DNA of 64,000 nt from Kitasatospora phosalacinea (GTDB taxonomy: Bacteria > Actinomycetota > Actinomycetes > Streptomycetales > Streptomycetaceae), in NCBI RefSeq assembly GCF_000717185.1, contig NZ_JNYE01000002.1, positions 124,001 to 188,000 on the forward strand. The letters are read 5' to 3'. A program made the position numbers and the translations under genes. The notes beneath the pieces were generated by a model. It saw only the letters and a list, made by a program, of their open reading frames with translations. It did no database searches and was not told where the DNA came from. The stretch's first letter is position 1. Each line of letters opens with the position of its first letter. Shown piece by piece: positions 55,108 to 63,443 of the stretch.

Positions 55108-56760
55108 TCAGTGGGCGCGGGTGTCGGCGCCGGTGTCGGAGAGCGGGTCGGTGACCAGCCCGGCGGTGGCCGCGGTCAGCGCGGTGGCGAGCAGGGCCGT
55201 CTCCGCGGCCCGGCCGCGGGCCGAGACGTAGCCGTCGGGCCGGACGAGCACCCAGTCGCCCGCGGTGGTGAGGCCGAGGCGGCGGCGCAGCGCGCCGTCC
55301 GGGTCGGGCAGTGCGGCCGGGCCGGTGGCCGGGTCGTCGACCGTGCGCACCGCGAGCCAGTCGCCGAGGCGCTTCTCCAGCCCGGCGAGGGTGCCGTCGA
55401 GGGCGGAGCGGCCGCCGCCGACCAGCAGCTTCCAGCCGACCGTGCGCAGGTCCTCGGCCAGTGCGGCGAAGCCGGGCCGGGCGAGGTCCGCCTCGGTCAG
55501 TTCGGAGAGCCGGCGGCCGGGGGCCGGGCCGTCGCCGCCGGGCGCGGTCGCCGGGTGGCTGAGCGCGCTGTCGGCGTAGCTGAGGTCGAGCGCCGACATC
55601 GCCCGCATGATCTTCCGGGAGACCTTCGAGCGGAGCGCGGAGAAGGTGGTGACCACCTTGAACATCACCGGCAGCACGATCGCCGCGACCGGGTGCTTGA
55701 GCTGGATCAGCTGGGTCGCGCGGTTGGTGGAGCCGAGCAGGGCGGCGCCGACCGGCACCCGCTCCTGCGAGTAGGTGTCCAGCAGCGCCTCGGCGGCCTC
55801 GCCGCGGGTCACCGCGGCGAGCTTCCAGGCGAGGTTGTAGGCGTCCTGGAGGCCGGTGTTCATGCCCTGGCCGGAGGCCGGGCTGTGCACGTGGGCCGCG
55901 TCGCCGGCCACCAGGCAGCGGCCGGAGCGCATCGAGCGGATCATCCGCTGCTGGATGGTGAAGACGGACACCCAGGTCGGCCGCTCGACCCGGACCGGCC
56001 GGCCGACGCCGAGCGAGAGCCGCTCGGCGAAGCGCTCGCCGACCGCGTCGGCGTCCCCGTCGTAGGAGGCGTCGGCGGTGTCCAGCAGGCGCCACTTGCC
56101 CTGCTCCGGGAAGGGCACGGCCATCAGCGAGCCGTAGCGGGTGCGCAGCCAGTGAATGGAGCGGTCGTCCAAGTCGGTGTCGAGCACGGCGTCGGCGATC
56201 AGCCAGGTCTCGCTGGAGTCGCCGACCAGGGTCAGGCCCAGCAGTTTGCGCACCGTGCTGTGGCCGCCGTCGCAGCCGACCAGCCAGGGCACCCGCACGG
56301 TTTCCCGGGTGCCGTCGGCGCGGCCGAGGACGGCGGTGGCGCCGTCGGCGTCGTGCTCCAGGGATTCCAGCCGGGTGCCCCATTCCACCTCGACGCCGAG
56401 CCGGGAGACCGCGTCCCGCAGCACCCGTTCGGTAATGGCTTGGTCAACCATCACGGTCATCGGGTAACGGGTCGTCAGCTGCGAGTAGTCCGCGTCCAGC
56501 GCGGCGAGTTTCCGGCCGTTCTGGTGGAGCGTGAACTTCTGGACTTTCCGGCCTTTCGGCATCAGGTCCGGAAGGATTCCCATCTGGTCGTAGATTTCGA
56601 GGGTGCGGGCGTGGGTGGCCAGGGCCCGGCTGGTCGGCGCCGGGCCCGCGGCGGCGTCGACCAGCCGCACCGGGACGCCGCGCCGCAGCAGTTCGTGAGT
56701 CAGGGTGAGCCCGGACGGCCCGGCCCCGACGACCATGACGTGCACTGGTTCTGTGGACAT
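55108..56760 (-). CDS. FAD-dependent aromatic hydroxylase (PgaE/MtmOIV-like)
   Basis: A 550-aa group A flavoprotein monooxygenase that hydroxylates or oxygenates polycyclic polyketides with NADPH and O2. The FAD loop is GAGPSGLTL (~12-20), the DG motif GCDGGHSTVRK (~163-173), and the GD motif GDAAHVHSPASGQGMNTGLQD (~290-310). A C-terminal thioredoxin-like domain without cysteines (~415-545), as in PgaE, RdmE and MtmOIV, is present. ATG 56760 follows GAAGGCGAGCG. It reads divergently from the exporter gene at 57116. Position of hydroxylation unknown; angucycline-type hydroxylases are the closest in style. Confidence 0.9.
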   Translation of the reverse strand: MSTEPVHVMVVGAGPSGLTLTHELLRRGVPVRLVDAAAGPAPTSRALATHARTLEIYDQMGILPDLMPKGRKVQKFTLHQNGRKLAALDADYSQLTTRYPMTVMVDQAITERVLRDAVSRLGVEVEWGTRLESLEHDADGATAVLGRADGTRETVRVPWLVGCDGGHSTVRKLLGLTLVGDSSETWLIADAVLDTDLDDRSIHWLRTRYGSLMAVPFPEQGKWRLLDTADASYDGDADAVGERFAERLSLGVGRPVRVERPTWVSVFTIQQRMIRSMRSGRCLVAGDAAHVHSPASGQGMNTGLQDAYNLAWKLAAVTRGEAAEALLDTYSQERVPVGAALLGSTNRATQLIQLKHPVAAIVLPVMFKVVTTFSALRSKVSRKIMRAMSALDLSYADSALSHPATAPGGDGPAPGRRLSELTEADLARPGFAALAEDLRTVGWKLLVGGGRSALDGTLAGLEKRLGDWLAVRTVDDPATGPAALPDPDGALRRRLGLTTAGDWVLVRPDGYVSARGRAAETALLATALTAATAGLVTDPLSDTGADTRAH

Positions 56761-56839
56761 CGCTCGCCTTCTCGCTGCGGCGCCGCACCGGTGCGCGACG
56801 GCTTCTCCGACCTACCCGCGGCGAGCCTGCCGGGCGCCG

Positions 56840-56856
56840 CTAGAAGTCCGCTCGAA
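56840..56856 (-). promoter_or_regulatory. SARP-like direct repeats upstream of hydroxylase gene
   Basis: On the minus strand, TTCGAG (56856-56851) and TTCTAG (56845-56840) repeat with an 11-bp period, the spacing used by SARP activators. About 80 bp upstream of the hydroxylase start. Confidence 0.45.
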
Positions 56857-56967
56857 ACCGCCTCCAGACCGGCCGGAACCCCCCTCCGCCGGGCCCCGGC
56901 GGGGGCGGTGGCGGGGCCCGGCGGGAAAAGGCCGGATTCGTCGCGGATTCCCCGGGGAGGGGAATGC

Positions 56968-57002
56968 GGCCCTCCTCAACCGGAGGGCCGGTGCGCTACA
57001 GT
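56968..57002 (+). promoter_or_regulatory. Candidate promoter and operator of DHA2 exporter
   Basis: TACAGT -10 at 56997-57002, with an 8-bp inverted repeat GGCCCTCC/GGAGGGCC (56968-56975 / 56982-56989) in the -35 region. A repressor dyad there would give product-controlled export. It leaves a 5' leader of about 105 nt. Confidence 0.4.
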
Positions 57003-57115
57003 GACGCGACATCAGCCCGCTATCAGGCGGACGTTCCGCAGAATAAGCCGGGCACACCACCGTAAATGCGGCGGAACGGAATTCGCCGCGTTTCCGTCAC
57101 GGAGCGGAGCACCGC

Positions 57116-58630
57116 ATGGCCGCCAATCAGTCACGCGTGAACCCGAAACCGGCAGGACCCGGCGACGACGAGGACGCCGGGGCCGCGCCGGAGGCGTTAC
57201 CGCGCTCCCTGCTCGTGCTGGGCGCGGCCGTCAGCCTCGGCGTCGTCATGTCGACCCTGGACACCACCATCGTCTCGGTCGGGCTCCGGTCGATGGGCGA
57301 GGAGCTGGCCGCCCCGCTGTCCACCGTCCAGTGGGTGACCACCAGCTACCTGCTCGCCTTCTCGATGGTCATACCCCTGGTCGGCTGGGGGGTGTCCCGC
57401 TTCGGCGCGCGCCGGATGTGGCTCTCCTCGCTGACCGTGTTCGTGGTCGGCTCGGCGCTGTGCGGCCTCGCCTGGTCGGCCGAGTCGCTGATCGCCTTCC
57501 GCGCCCTCCAGGGCCTCGGCGGCGGCATGCTGCTGCCGCTCTCGCAGACCATCCTGGCGCGCGCCGCCGGTCCGAAGCTGATGGGCCGGGTGATGGGCAT
57601 GGCCGCCGTCCCGGGCATGCTCTCGCCGGTGTTCGGCCCGCTGCTCGGCGGGCTGATCGTCGACCACCTCGACTGGTCCTGGCTGTTCTACGTCAACCTG
57701 CCGCTCGGCGCGGTCGCGCTGGGCCTCGCGGCGAAGCTGCTGCCCCGCGGCGAGCCCACCACCCGCGCCCCGCTGGACGTGCTGTCGGTGCTGCTGCTCT
57801 CCCCCGGCCTCGCCGTCCTCACCCTCGGCTTCCTGGACGCCGGCGGGCCGAGCGGCTTCTCCTCGACCCGCGCCGAGGCCGAACTCGCCGTCGGCGCCCT
57901 GATGCTCGGCGCCTTCGTGCTGCACGCGCTGCGCCGCCGCAACACCGCGCCGCTGGTCGACCTGCGGCTGTTCCGGCACCGCGCGGTGGCCGCCTCCGCG
58001 GCCACCTCCTTCCTGCTCGGCGCCTCGCTGTTCGGCGCGCTCTTCCTCTTCCCCCTCTACCAGCAGCTGCTGCGCGGCCAGGACGCCATGGCGGCCGGCC
58101 TGCTGCTCGCCCCGCAGGGCCTCGGCGCCGTGCTGATCGCCCCCCGGGCGGGCCGGCTCACCGACCGCTACGGCGCGGGCAAGGTCGTGCCGGTCGGCAT
58201 GGTGCTGGCCCTGCTGGGCACCCTGCCGTACGCCTTCGTGGAGTCCGACACCTCCGAGGTGTGGCTCGGCGGGGTGCTGCTGGTGCGCGGCCTCGGGCTC
58301 GGCGCCACCTTCATCCCGACCCTGGTCGCCGCGTACCACGGCCTCGACCGGGCGCAGTTCCCCAACGCCACCAGCATCGTCAACATCTCGCAGCGGGTGG
58401 GCGGTTCGATCGGCACCGCGCTGCTCTCCCTGGTGCTGCAGCGCAGCTACCAGCAGCAGGCCGGTCCGGGCGCCGTGGTGACCGAGGTGCAGGCGGGCAC
58501 GCACGCCGCCGAGCAGCTGGTGCCCGCCTTCGGCAGCGCGTTCTGGTGGACGCTGGGCTTCAGCGCCCTGGCCCTGCTGCCGGCCCTGGCCCTGCCCAGG
58601 CGCCCCGCCGGGACGGCCTCGCACCACTGA
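57116..58630 (+). CDS. DHA2-family (14-TM) MFS drug exporter
   Basis: A 504-aa EmrB/QacA-type exporter; ATG 57116 follows ACGGAGCGGAG. Typical features: STLDTTIVSVGLRSMGEEL in TM1 (motif D1-like), GWGVSRFGARRMWL loop (motif A), ALQGLGGGMLLPLSQTI (motif B), and AAVPGMLSPVFGPLLGGLIVDH (motif C, antiporter). About 14 helices. As the first gene of the cluster reading right, it is the natural self-resistance and export gene for the polyketide. Confidence 0.93.
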   Translation: MAANQSRVNPKPAGPGDDEDAGAAPEALPRSLLVLGAAVSLGVVMSTLDTTIVSVGLRSMGEELAAPLSTVQWVTTSYLLAFSMVIPLVGWGVSRFGARRMWLSSLTVFVVGSALCGLAWSAESLIAFRALQGLGGGMLLPLSQTILARAAGPKLMGRVMGMAAVPGMLSPVFGPLLGGLIVDHLDWSWLFYVNLPLGAVALGLAAKLLPRGEPTTRAPLDVLSVLLLSPGLAVLTLGFLDAGGPSGFSSTRAEAELAVGALMLGAFVLHALRRRNTAPLVDLRLFRHRAVAASAATSFLLGASLFGALFLFPLYQQLLRGQDAMAAGLLLAPQGLGAVLIAPRAGRLTDRYGAGKVVPVGMVLALLGTLPYAFVESDTSEVWLGGVLLVRGLGLGATFIPTLVAAYHGLDRAQFPNATSIVNISQRVGGSIGTALLSLVLQRSYQQQAGPGAVVTEVQAGTHAAEQLVPAFGSAFWWTLGFSALALLPALALPRRPAGTASHH

Positions 58631-59369
58631 CGGGCGCACGACGGCGCGGGTCGGCGGACGGTCTCCCGTCCGCCGACCCGCGCGGTGCTGCTCCCGGAGC
58701 GCGGACCCCTCCCGTCCGCGCGGCGGCGAACAGGTGCAGGTCCGTCCTGGTGAGGGCCACCCGGGCGGTGGTGCCCGCGACGGCCGCGGTGAACCGGCCG
58801 GGGCCCGCGGGGCGCAGCAGGACCGCCGAGAGCGGCAGCCCCCGCTGGAGCTCCGCGGGCAGCGCCTTGTAGACGGCCTCCTTGGCGCAGAGCAGGGCCA
58901 GGGCGGCGGCCCGCGGATCGGGTCCGGCGAGGACGCGGTCGCGGGCCGCCCGGTGGCAGATCGAGGTCAGCAGGTCCTCGGGGCGCAGCCGCCGGTCGGC
59001 CCGTTCGACGTCGACGCCGAGCAGCGGGCCGTCCGCCGGGCCGACCGCGCACACCGCGAGGTCCCCGGTGTGGCCGATCGAGCCGTGCACCCCCGCGGGC
59101 CAGCACGGACGCCCCCGGGAGCCGGGGGCGGGCCAGCCGTCCCGGCCGAGCCGGGCGAGGGCGAGCGAGGCCGCCAGCCGACCCGCCGTCCAGGTGCGCA
59201 GCCGGCCGGGTCGCGCCCCGGCCGGGGCCTGGGCCCGCACGGCGGGCGGCAGCCGGGCCGGGTCCGCCGCGCGCACCCGCACGGCGGCGACCTCCACCCG
59301 CGCGGGCCGGAAGAGCCCGGCGAGGGCTCCGGCCGACACGGGGTCGTACGGGTCAGGCCAGGTCGTCAC
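58560..59369 (-). CDS. Sfp/EntD-type 4'-phosphopantetheinyl transferase with C-terminal run-on
   Basis: A 269-aa enzyme that converts apo-ACP to holo-ACP with CoA. Motifs: HGSIGHTGDLAVCAVG (Sfp P1-like), GVDVERADR (Mg-binding Asp/Glu), LLCAKEAVYKALP (KEA Mg/CoA site). GTG 59369 overlaps the preceding SnoaL-like gene by 17 nt, so the two are coupled. The recognisable domain ends at TDLHLFAAARTGG (~217-229). The remaining ~40 residues are Arg/Pro/Ala low complexity, read through a perfect terminator hairpin and into the convergent exporter gene (71-bp overlap). The native stop may be lost. Likely activates the cluster's own ACP. Confidence 0.85.
   Translation of the reverse strand: MTTWPDPYDPVSAGALAGLFRPARVEVAAVRVRAADPARLPPAVRAQAPAGARPGRLRTWTAGRLAASLALARLGRDGWPAPGSRGRPCWPAGVHGSIGHTGDLAVCAVGPADGPLLGVDVERADRRLRPEDLLTSICHRAARDRVLAGPDPRAAALALLCAKEAVYKALPAELQRGLPLSAVLLRPAGPGRFTAAVAGTTARVALTRTDLHLFAAARTGGVRAPGAAPRGSADGRPSADPRRRAPVSGARPSRRGAWAGPGPAAGPGR
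58645..58682. terminator. Strong hairpin after exporter, inside PPTase 3' end
   Basis: Perfect 17-bp inverted repeat (58645-58661 / 58666-58682) with TCTC loop, 14 nt after the exporter stop. It lies within the last part of the convergent phosphopantetheinyl transferase frame. Confidence 0.85.
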
Positions 59370-59802
59370 GCTTGACCTGGCGGTCGCGGACCAGCCAGCC
59401 GCCGTTCTCGCCGCGCACCAGCACGTCCCGGCAGGTGGTGCTCAGGTGGACCTGCGGGCTGCCGCCCAGCGGGGTGTTGACGATCAGGGCGTAGCTCAGC
59501 GCGACGACGGAGCCGTCCTCCTGCGGCCGGACGTCCAGCATGCCCAGCCAGTGCCGGACCTGGATGCCCTCCTCGGCGCGCTGCGCGGCGGCCTTGGCGG
59601 CGGCCGTGCGGATGGTCTCCCGGCCCCGGGCGGGCTCCGGGTGGGCGTTCGCCGCGAACACCCCGTCCTCGGTGAAGGTCTCGGCCCAGGCGTCGGCCTC
59701 GCCGTCGTCGAGCAGGTGCATCTGCCACGCGTAGAACTGCTGGACCTCGGCCTGCAGGGCGGCGTCGGCCGCGGAGGACGCGGGGCTGCTGGTGAAAGAC
59801 AT
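59353..59802 (-). CDS. SnoaL/NTF2-like protein
   Basis: A 149-aa NTF2-fold protein; ATG 59802 is preceded by AGGGAG. It has AEVQQFYAWQMHLLDDGEADAWAETFTEDGVF (helix and cone opening) and ALIVNTPLGGSPQVHLSTTCRDVLVRG (sheet). Such proteins act in aromatic polyketide pathways as cyclases (SnoaL), hydroxylation partners (SnoaL2) or with no known reaction. The catalytic Asp/His set of true SnoaL cyclases cannot be assigned here. First gene of a two-gene unit with the PPTase. Confidence 0.82.
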   Translation of the reverse strand: MSFTSSPASSAADAALQAEVQQFYAWQMHLLDDGEADAWAETFTEDGVFAANAHPEPARGRETIRTAAAKAAAQRAEEGIQVRHWLGMLDVRPQEDGSVVALSYALIVNTPLGGSPQVHLSTTCRDVLVRGENGGWLVRDRQVKRDDLA

Positions 59803-59874
59803 GTGGGAACTCCCTCTGCCGGAACGGCACGGGTGACGGATGTCGGCGCGCCGGCCCAAGGCTCCCGCCGCGGC

Positions 59875-59938
59875 CTAGAGACCACCTTGAGTACGGCTGG
59901 TGGACGCGGACTCCAGCCCGCTTCGAGAGCGCCTTGAG
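59875..59938 (+). promoter_or_regulatory. SARP-like direct repeats between SnoaL-like and ketoreductase genes
   Basis: Two pairs of 5-bp boxes with an 11-bp period: TAGAG 59876 and TTGAG 59887; TCGAG 59923 and TTGAG 59934. The nearer pair is about 70 bp upstream of the ketoreductase start, as expected for a pathway SARP activator. Confidence 0.5.
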
Positions 59939-60006
59939 GAGCGGTCGCCAGGGTTGCGGCGAGAACGCGGCAGGGTGCCGCGTCTGACGACCGAGAGGTG
60001 GATCCG

Positions 60007-60789
60007 ATGGCCGACAGCAGCCCGCACGTGCTGGTCACCGGGGCGACCAGCGGCATCGGCCGCGCCGTCGCCGAGGAGTTCGGCCGGTCGGGGGCGCGGG
60101 TGTTCCTGTGCGCCCGTTCCGCCGAGGACGTCGCCGGTGCGGTGAAGGAGCTCCGGGACGCGGGCGTCCAGGCGGCCGGAACGGCCTGCGACGTCCGCGA
60201 GCTCGCGGACCTGCGGTCCCTGGTGGAGCAGGCGGTCGCCCAGTGGGGCCCGGTCGACGTCCTGGTGAACAACGCCGGCCGCAGCGGCGGCGGCCCCACC
60301 GCGGAACTCGCCGACGAGCTCTGGGACGACGTCATCGCCACCAACCTGACCAGCGTCTTCCGGCTCACCCGGGAGGTCCTGACCGCCGGGGGCATGCTCG
60401 CCGCGGGCTCCGGACGGATCATCAACATCGCGTCCACCGGCGGCAAGCAGGGCGTCGTGATGGCCGCCCCGTACTCCTCGTCGAAGCACGGCGTGATCGG
60501 CTTCACCAAGGCCCTGGGCCTCGAACTCGCCAAGTCCGGCATCACCGTGAACGCGGTCTGCCCCGGCTACGTCGAGACCCCGATGGCGGAGCGGGTCCGC
60601 CAGGGCTACGCCGCCGCCTGGGACACCACCACCGACGACATCCTGCAGCGCTTCCAGGCGAAGATCCCGCTCGGCCGCTACAGCACCCCGCAGGAGGTCG
60701 CCGGGATGGTGGCGTACCTGGCCACCCCGACGGCGGCGTCGATCACCGCGCAGGCGATCAACGTCTGCGGCGGCCTCGGCAACTACTGA
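60007..60789 (+). CDS. Type II PKS C9 ketoreductase (ActIII-like)
   Basis: A 260-aa SDR that reduces the C9 ketone of the nascent poly-beta-ketone on the ACP. ATG 60007 is 8 nt after GAGAGG. It follows actinorhodin KR very closely in pattern: TGATSGIG cofactor loop, NNAGRSGGG, catalytic IASTGGKQGVVMAAPYSSSKHG (Ser, Tyr, Lys), ALGLELAKSGITVNAVCPGY, VETPMAERVRQGYAAAWDTT and final NVCGGLGNY. This pins the cluster as reducing type II PKS, so the first ring is C7-C12 with C9 reduction. Confidence 0.95.
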   Translation: MADSSPHVLVTGATSGIGRAVAEEFGRSGARVFLCARSAEDVAGAVKELRDAGVQAAGTACDVRELADLRSLVEQAVAQWGPVDVLVNNAGRSGGGPTAELADELWDDVIATNLTSVFRLTREVLTAGGMLAAGSGRIINIASTGGKQGVVMAAPYSSSKHGVIGFTKALGLELAKSGITVNAVCPGYVETPMAERVRQGYAAAWDTTTDDILQRFQAKIPLGRYSTPQEVAGMVAYLATPTAASITAQAINVCGGLGNY

Positions 60790-60845
60790 TGCCCCCGTGC
60801 CGCCGCCCGGCGGCGGCACCCCCACCCACCAGGAAGGAGCCGGAC

Positions 60846-61820
60846 ATGGAACCATCGACCGGCGGCACCGCCGCGGCGCACCACACCGAGCACCGGATCG
60901 AGGTGGCCGCACCGCTGGACACCGTGTACGCCCTCGTCGCCGACGTCACCGGCTGGCCCCGGGTCTTCGGGCCCACCGTCCACGCCGAGCAGCTGGAACT
61001 GGACGGCGGCACCGAGCGCATCCGGCTCTGGGCCACGGCCAACGGCGCGGTGAAGACCTGGGTGTCCCGCCGCGAACTCGACCCCGGGGCGCACCGCATC
61101 GCGTTCCGCCAGGAGGTCTCCCAGTCGCCGGTCGCCTCGATGGGCGGCGAGTGGATCCTCGAAGCGCTGCCCGACGGGCGCACCTCCGTCCTGCTGACCC
61201 ACGACTACACGGCCGTGGACGACGTCCCGGACGCCGAGCAGTGGATCGCGCAGGCCGTCGACCGCAACAGCAACGCCGAGCTCGCGGCCCTGCGCGGCGC
61301 CGCCGAGGGCGCGGCGGGCGCCGCCGACCCGGAGGGCCTGGAACTGACCTTCGCCGACACGGTGGAGATCGACGGCCCGGCCGAGGCCGTCCGCGAGTTC
61401 CTGTACCGGGCCGAGGAGTGGGAGAAGCGGCTGCCGCACGTCTCCCGAGTCGTGCTGCGCGAGGACACCCCGGGCCTGCAGCACCTGGAGATGGACACCA
61501 CCGCCAAGGACGGCAGCACCCACACCACGGCCTCCGTCCGGGTCGCCCTGGCCGACGGCCGGCTGGTCTACAAGCAGCTCGTGCTGCCGCCGCTGCTCAG
61601 CCTGCACCTGGGCTGCTGGACGCTCACCCCCACCCCGCAGGGCACCGTCGCCGCCACCTCCGAGCACACGATCCGGATCAACCCGGAGCGGCTCGCCCTG
61701 CTCGGCGAGGGCACCACCGTCGCGGACGCCAAGGCGTACGTGCGCACCGCCCTCGGCACCAACAGCACCGCCACCCTGATGCACGCGAAGGCGCACGCGG
61801 AGGGCACCGCCCGTGACTGA
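60846..61820 (+). CDS. Didomain aromatase/cyclase
   Basis: A 324-aa protein made of two SRPBCC/START-like domains (residues ~12-155 and ~165-315), the layout of ActVII-type ARO/CYC that work on C9-reduced polyketides to aromatise the first ring. ATG 60846 follows GGAAGGAG. First domain: HRIEVAAPLDTVYALVADVTGWPRVFGPTVHAE and the GGEWILEALPDGRTSVLLTHDY strand. Second domain: FADTVEIDGPAEAVREFLYRAEEWEKRLPHVSRV. It is 56 nt after the ketoreductase, in the same transcript, and overlaps the ligase by 8 nt. Confidence 0.93.
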   Translation: MEPSTGGTAAAHHTEHRIEVAAPLDTVYALVADVTGWPRVFGPTVHAEQLELDGGTERIRLWATANGAVKTWVSRRELDPGAHRIAFRQEVSQSPVASMGGEWILEALPDGRTSVLLTHDYTAVDDVPDAEQWIAQAVDRNSNAELAALRGAAEGAAGAADPEGLELTFADTVEIDGPAEAVREFLYRAEEWEKRLPHVSRVVLREDTPGLQHLEMDTTAKDGSTHTTASVRVALADGRLVYKQLVLPPLLSLHLGCWTLTPTPQGTVAATSEHTIRINPERLALLGEGTTVADAKAYVRTALGTNSTATLMHAKAHAEGTARD

Positions 61821-63405
61821 CCCGAACGGCCGGCCCAGCATCGTCTTCCCCGAGGGGCCCGCGGACGCCATGCTCGCCGCGAGCGCGGCCAACCACCCGG
61901 CCCGGACCGCCATCCGGGCCGGTGCCCGGCGGATCTCCTACGGCGTGCTCGACACCATGGTCAGCCGCTGCGCCATCCTGCTGCGCGGCCACGTCGACCG
62001 GCCCGGCACCGTGGTGGCGCTGACCTCGCTGCTCTCGCCCGACTTCGTCGTCGGCTACTACGGCGTGCTGCGCAGCGGCAACACCGCCGCCCCGATCAAC
62101 CCGTTCCTGCGCGAGGAGCAACTGGCGCACGTCCTGGGCGATTCGGGCACCGAGATCGCCCTGGTGGACGCCGCCACCGCCGCCCGCATCCACGCCGTCC
62201 GCGACCGCCTCCCGGCGCTGCGGGAGATCGTGGTGCTCGGGCCGCGCCCGGCCGGCGCCGAGCGGATCGGCCGCACCCTGCGCGAGGTCCTCGCGGAGAT
62301 CGGCACGGTCGCGCCCGGCGACGGGCCGGCGAAGTCCGCGGCCGGCCCGGACGACCTGGCCTGCCTGCACTTCACCAGCGGCACCACCGGGGCGCCGAAG
62401 ACGGTGATGCTCAGCCACCGCAACGTCACCGTCAACGCGGCGCAGGTCGCGCAGGCCCACCGGATCTCCGGCGGGTCGGTGGTCCTCAACCACCTGCCGA
62501 CCTTCCACCCCATGCACATGAACTCGGCGATCCTCGCCGGTGCCACCCAGCTGCTCTGCGCCGCCCCCGACCCCGCCGCCTCGGTGGGGCTCGCCAACGA
62601 GTACGGGGCCACGCACTACTACAGCCTGCCCCCGCGGCTGGCCGCGCTGGCCGGTTCGGACCGGCTGCCGGAGCTCCGGCTGGAGACCGTGCGGGTGATC
62701 GCCTCCGGCGGCTCCGCACTGCCCGCCGCGGCCGCCCACCGCCTCGCCGAGCACTTCGGCGTCCCGGTGATCCAGGGCTACGGCCTGGCCGAGACCTCGC
62801 CGCTCACCCACTCCGACGACCTGTCGGACTGGCTCCCGGGCACGGTCGGCCGCACGGTCGCCGACACCGAGTGCCGGATCGTCGACGTCGACACCCGGGC
62901 GGTGCTGGACACCGGCTGCGCCGGCGAGGTCCAGGTCCGCGGGCCGCAGGTGATGCTCGGCTACGCCGGCGAGTCGGTGCCCAGCAGCATCGACGACCAG
63001 GGCTGGTTCTCCACCGGCGACGTCGGCCAGATCGGCGCCGACGGCCGCCTCACCCTGATCGACCGGCTCAAGGACGTCTTCAAGCGGGACAACTGGCTGG
63101 TCTCGCCGACCGCCGTGGAACGGGTCGTCGGCAACCACCCCGACGTGCGCGAGTGCGTCGTCCTGGACCACCCGGACCCGAGCTGCGGGGCGGTCGCCAC
63201 CGCGTTCGTCGTCCTCACCGAGCAGGCGGCCGCCGATCCGGAGCGCGCGCTCAAGGCCGTGGCCGCCGAGGCCAACGCCACGATGCCGTACTACCAGCAC
63301 CTCGAACACCTGGAGGCGGTGGAGTCGATCCCCCGCTCGCCCAACGGAAAGGTGCCGCGCAGGGAGCTGCGCGCCCGCATGGCAGAGCTGCTGCGGCAGC
63401 GCTGA
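61813..63405 (+). CDS. Acyl-CoA ligase (ANL superfamily)
   Basis: A 530-aa AMP-forming acid-CoA (or acid-ACP) ligase. GTG 61813 overlaps the cyclase by 8 nt. Core motifs: A3 LHFTSGTTGAPKTVMLSH (~192), A5 QGYGLAETSPLTH (~318), A7/A8 GWFSTGDVGQIGADGRLTLIDRLKDVFK, and A10 SPNGKVPRRELR with the adenylation Lys (~514). A NHLPTFHPMHMN stretch lines the acid pocket. In a type II PKS cluster it could activate a non-acetate starter, an amino or aryl acid for tailoring, or the released polyketide acid. The substrate cannot be told from sequence. Confidence 0.9.
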   Translation: MTDPNGRPSIVFPEGPADAMLAASAANHPARTAIRAGARRISYGVLDTMVSRCAILLRGHVDRPGTVVALTSLLSPDFVVGYYGVLRSGNTAAPINPFLREEQLAHVLGDSGTEIALVDAATAARIHAVRDRLPALREIVVLGPRPAGAERIGRTLREVLAEIGTVAPGDGPAKSAAGPDDLACLHFTSGTTGAPKTVMLSHRNVTVNAAQVAQAHRISGGSVVLNHLPTFHPMHMNSAILAGATQLLCAAPDPAASVGLANEYGATHYYSLPPRLAALAGSDRLPELRLETVRVIASGGSALPAAAAHRLAEHFGVPVIQGYGLAETSPLTHSDDLSDWLPGTVGRTVADTECRIVDVDTRAVLDTGCAGEVQVRGPQVMLGYAGESVPSSIDDQGWFSTGDVGQIGADGRLTLIDRLKDVFKRDNWLVSPTAVERVVGNHPDVRECVVLDHPDPSCGAVATAFVVLTEQAAADPERALKAVAAEANATMPYYQHLEHLEAVESIPRSPNGKVPRRELRARMAELLRQR

Positions 63406-63443
63406 ACCGCACGTCCCGTCCGAATCCACCCAGGAGGTACCCC

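Larger units (their letters stand above)
56761..57115. other. 355-bp divergent promoter region in polyketide cluster
   Basis: No gene. Contains a SARP-like pair of repeats for the minus strand (56840-56856), an 8-bp inverted repeat (56968-56989) and a TACAGT -10 (56997-57002) for the exporter gene. Confidence 0.6.

Noticed and set aside
55033..58872. A 1279-codon open frame on the plus strand
   Set aside because: It runs antisense to the FAD hydroxylase and out of frame through the exporter; no recognisable domain.
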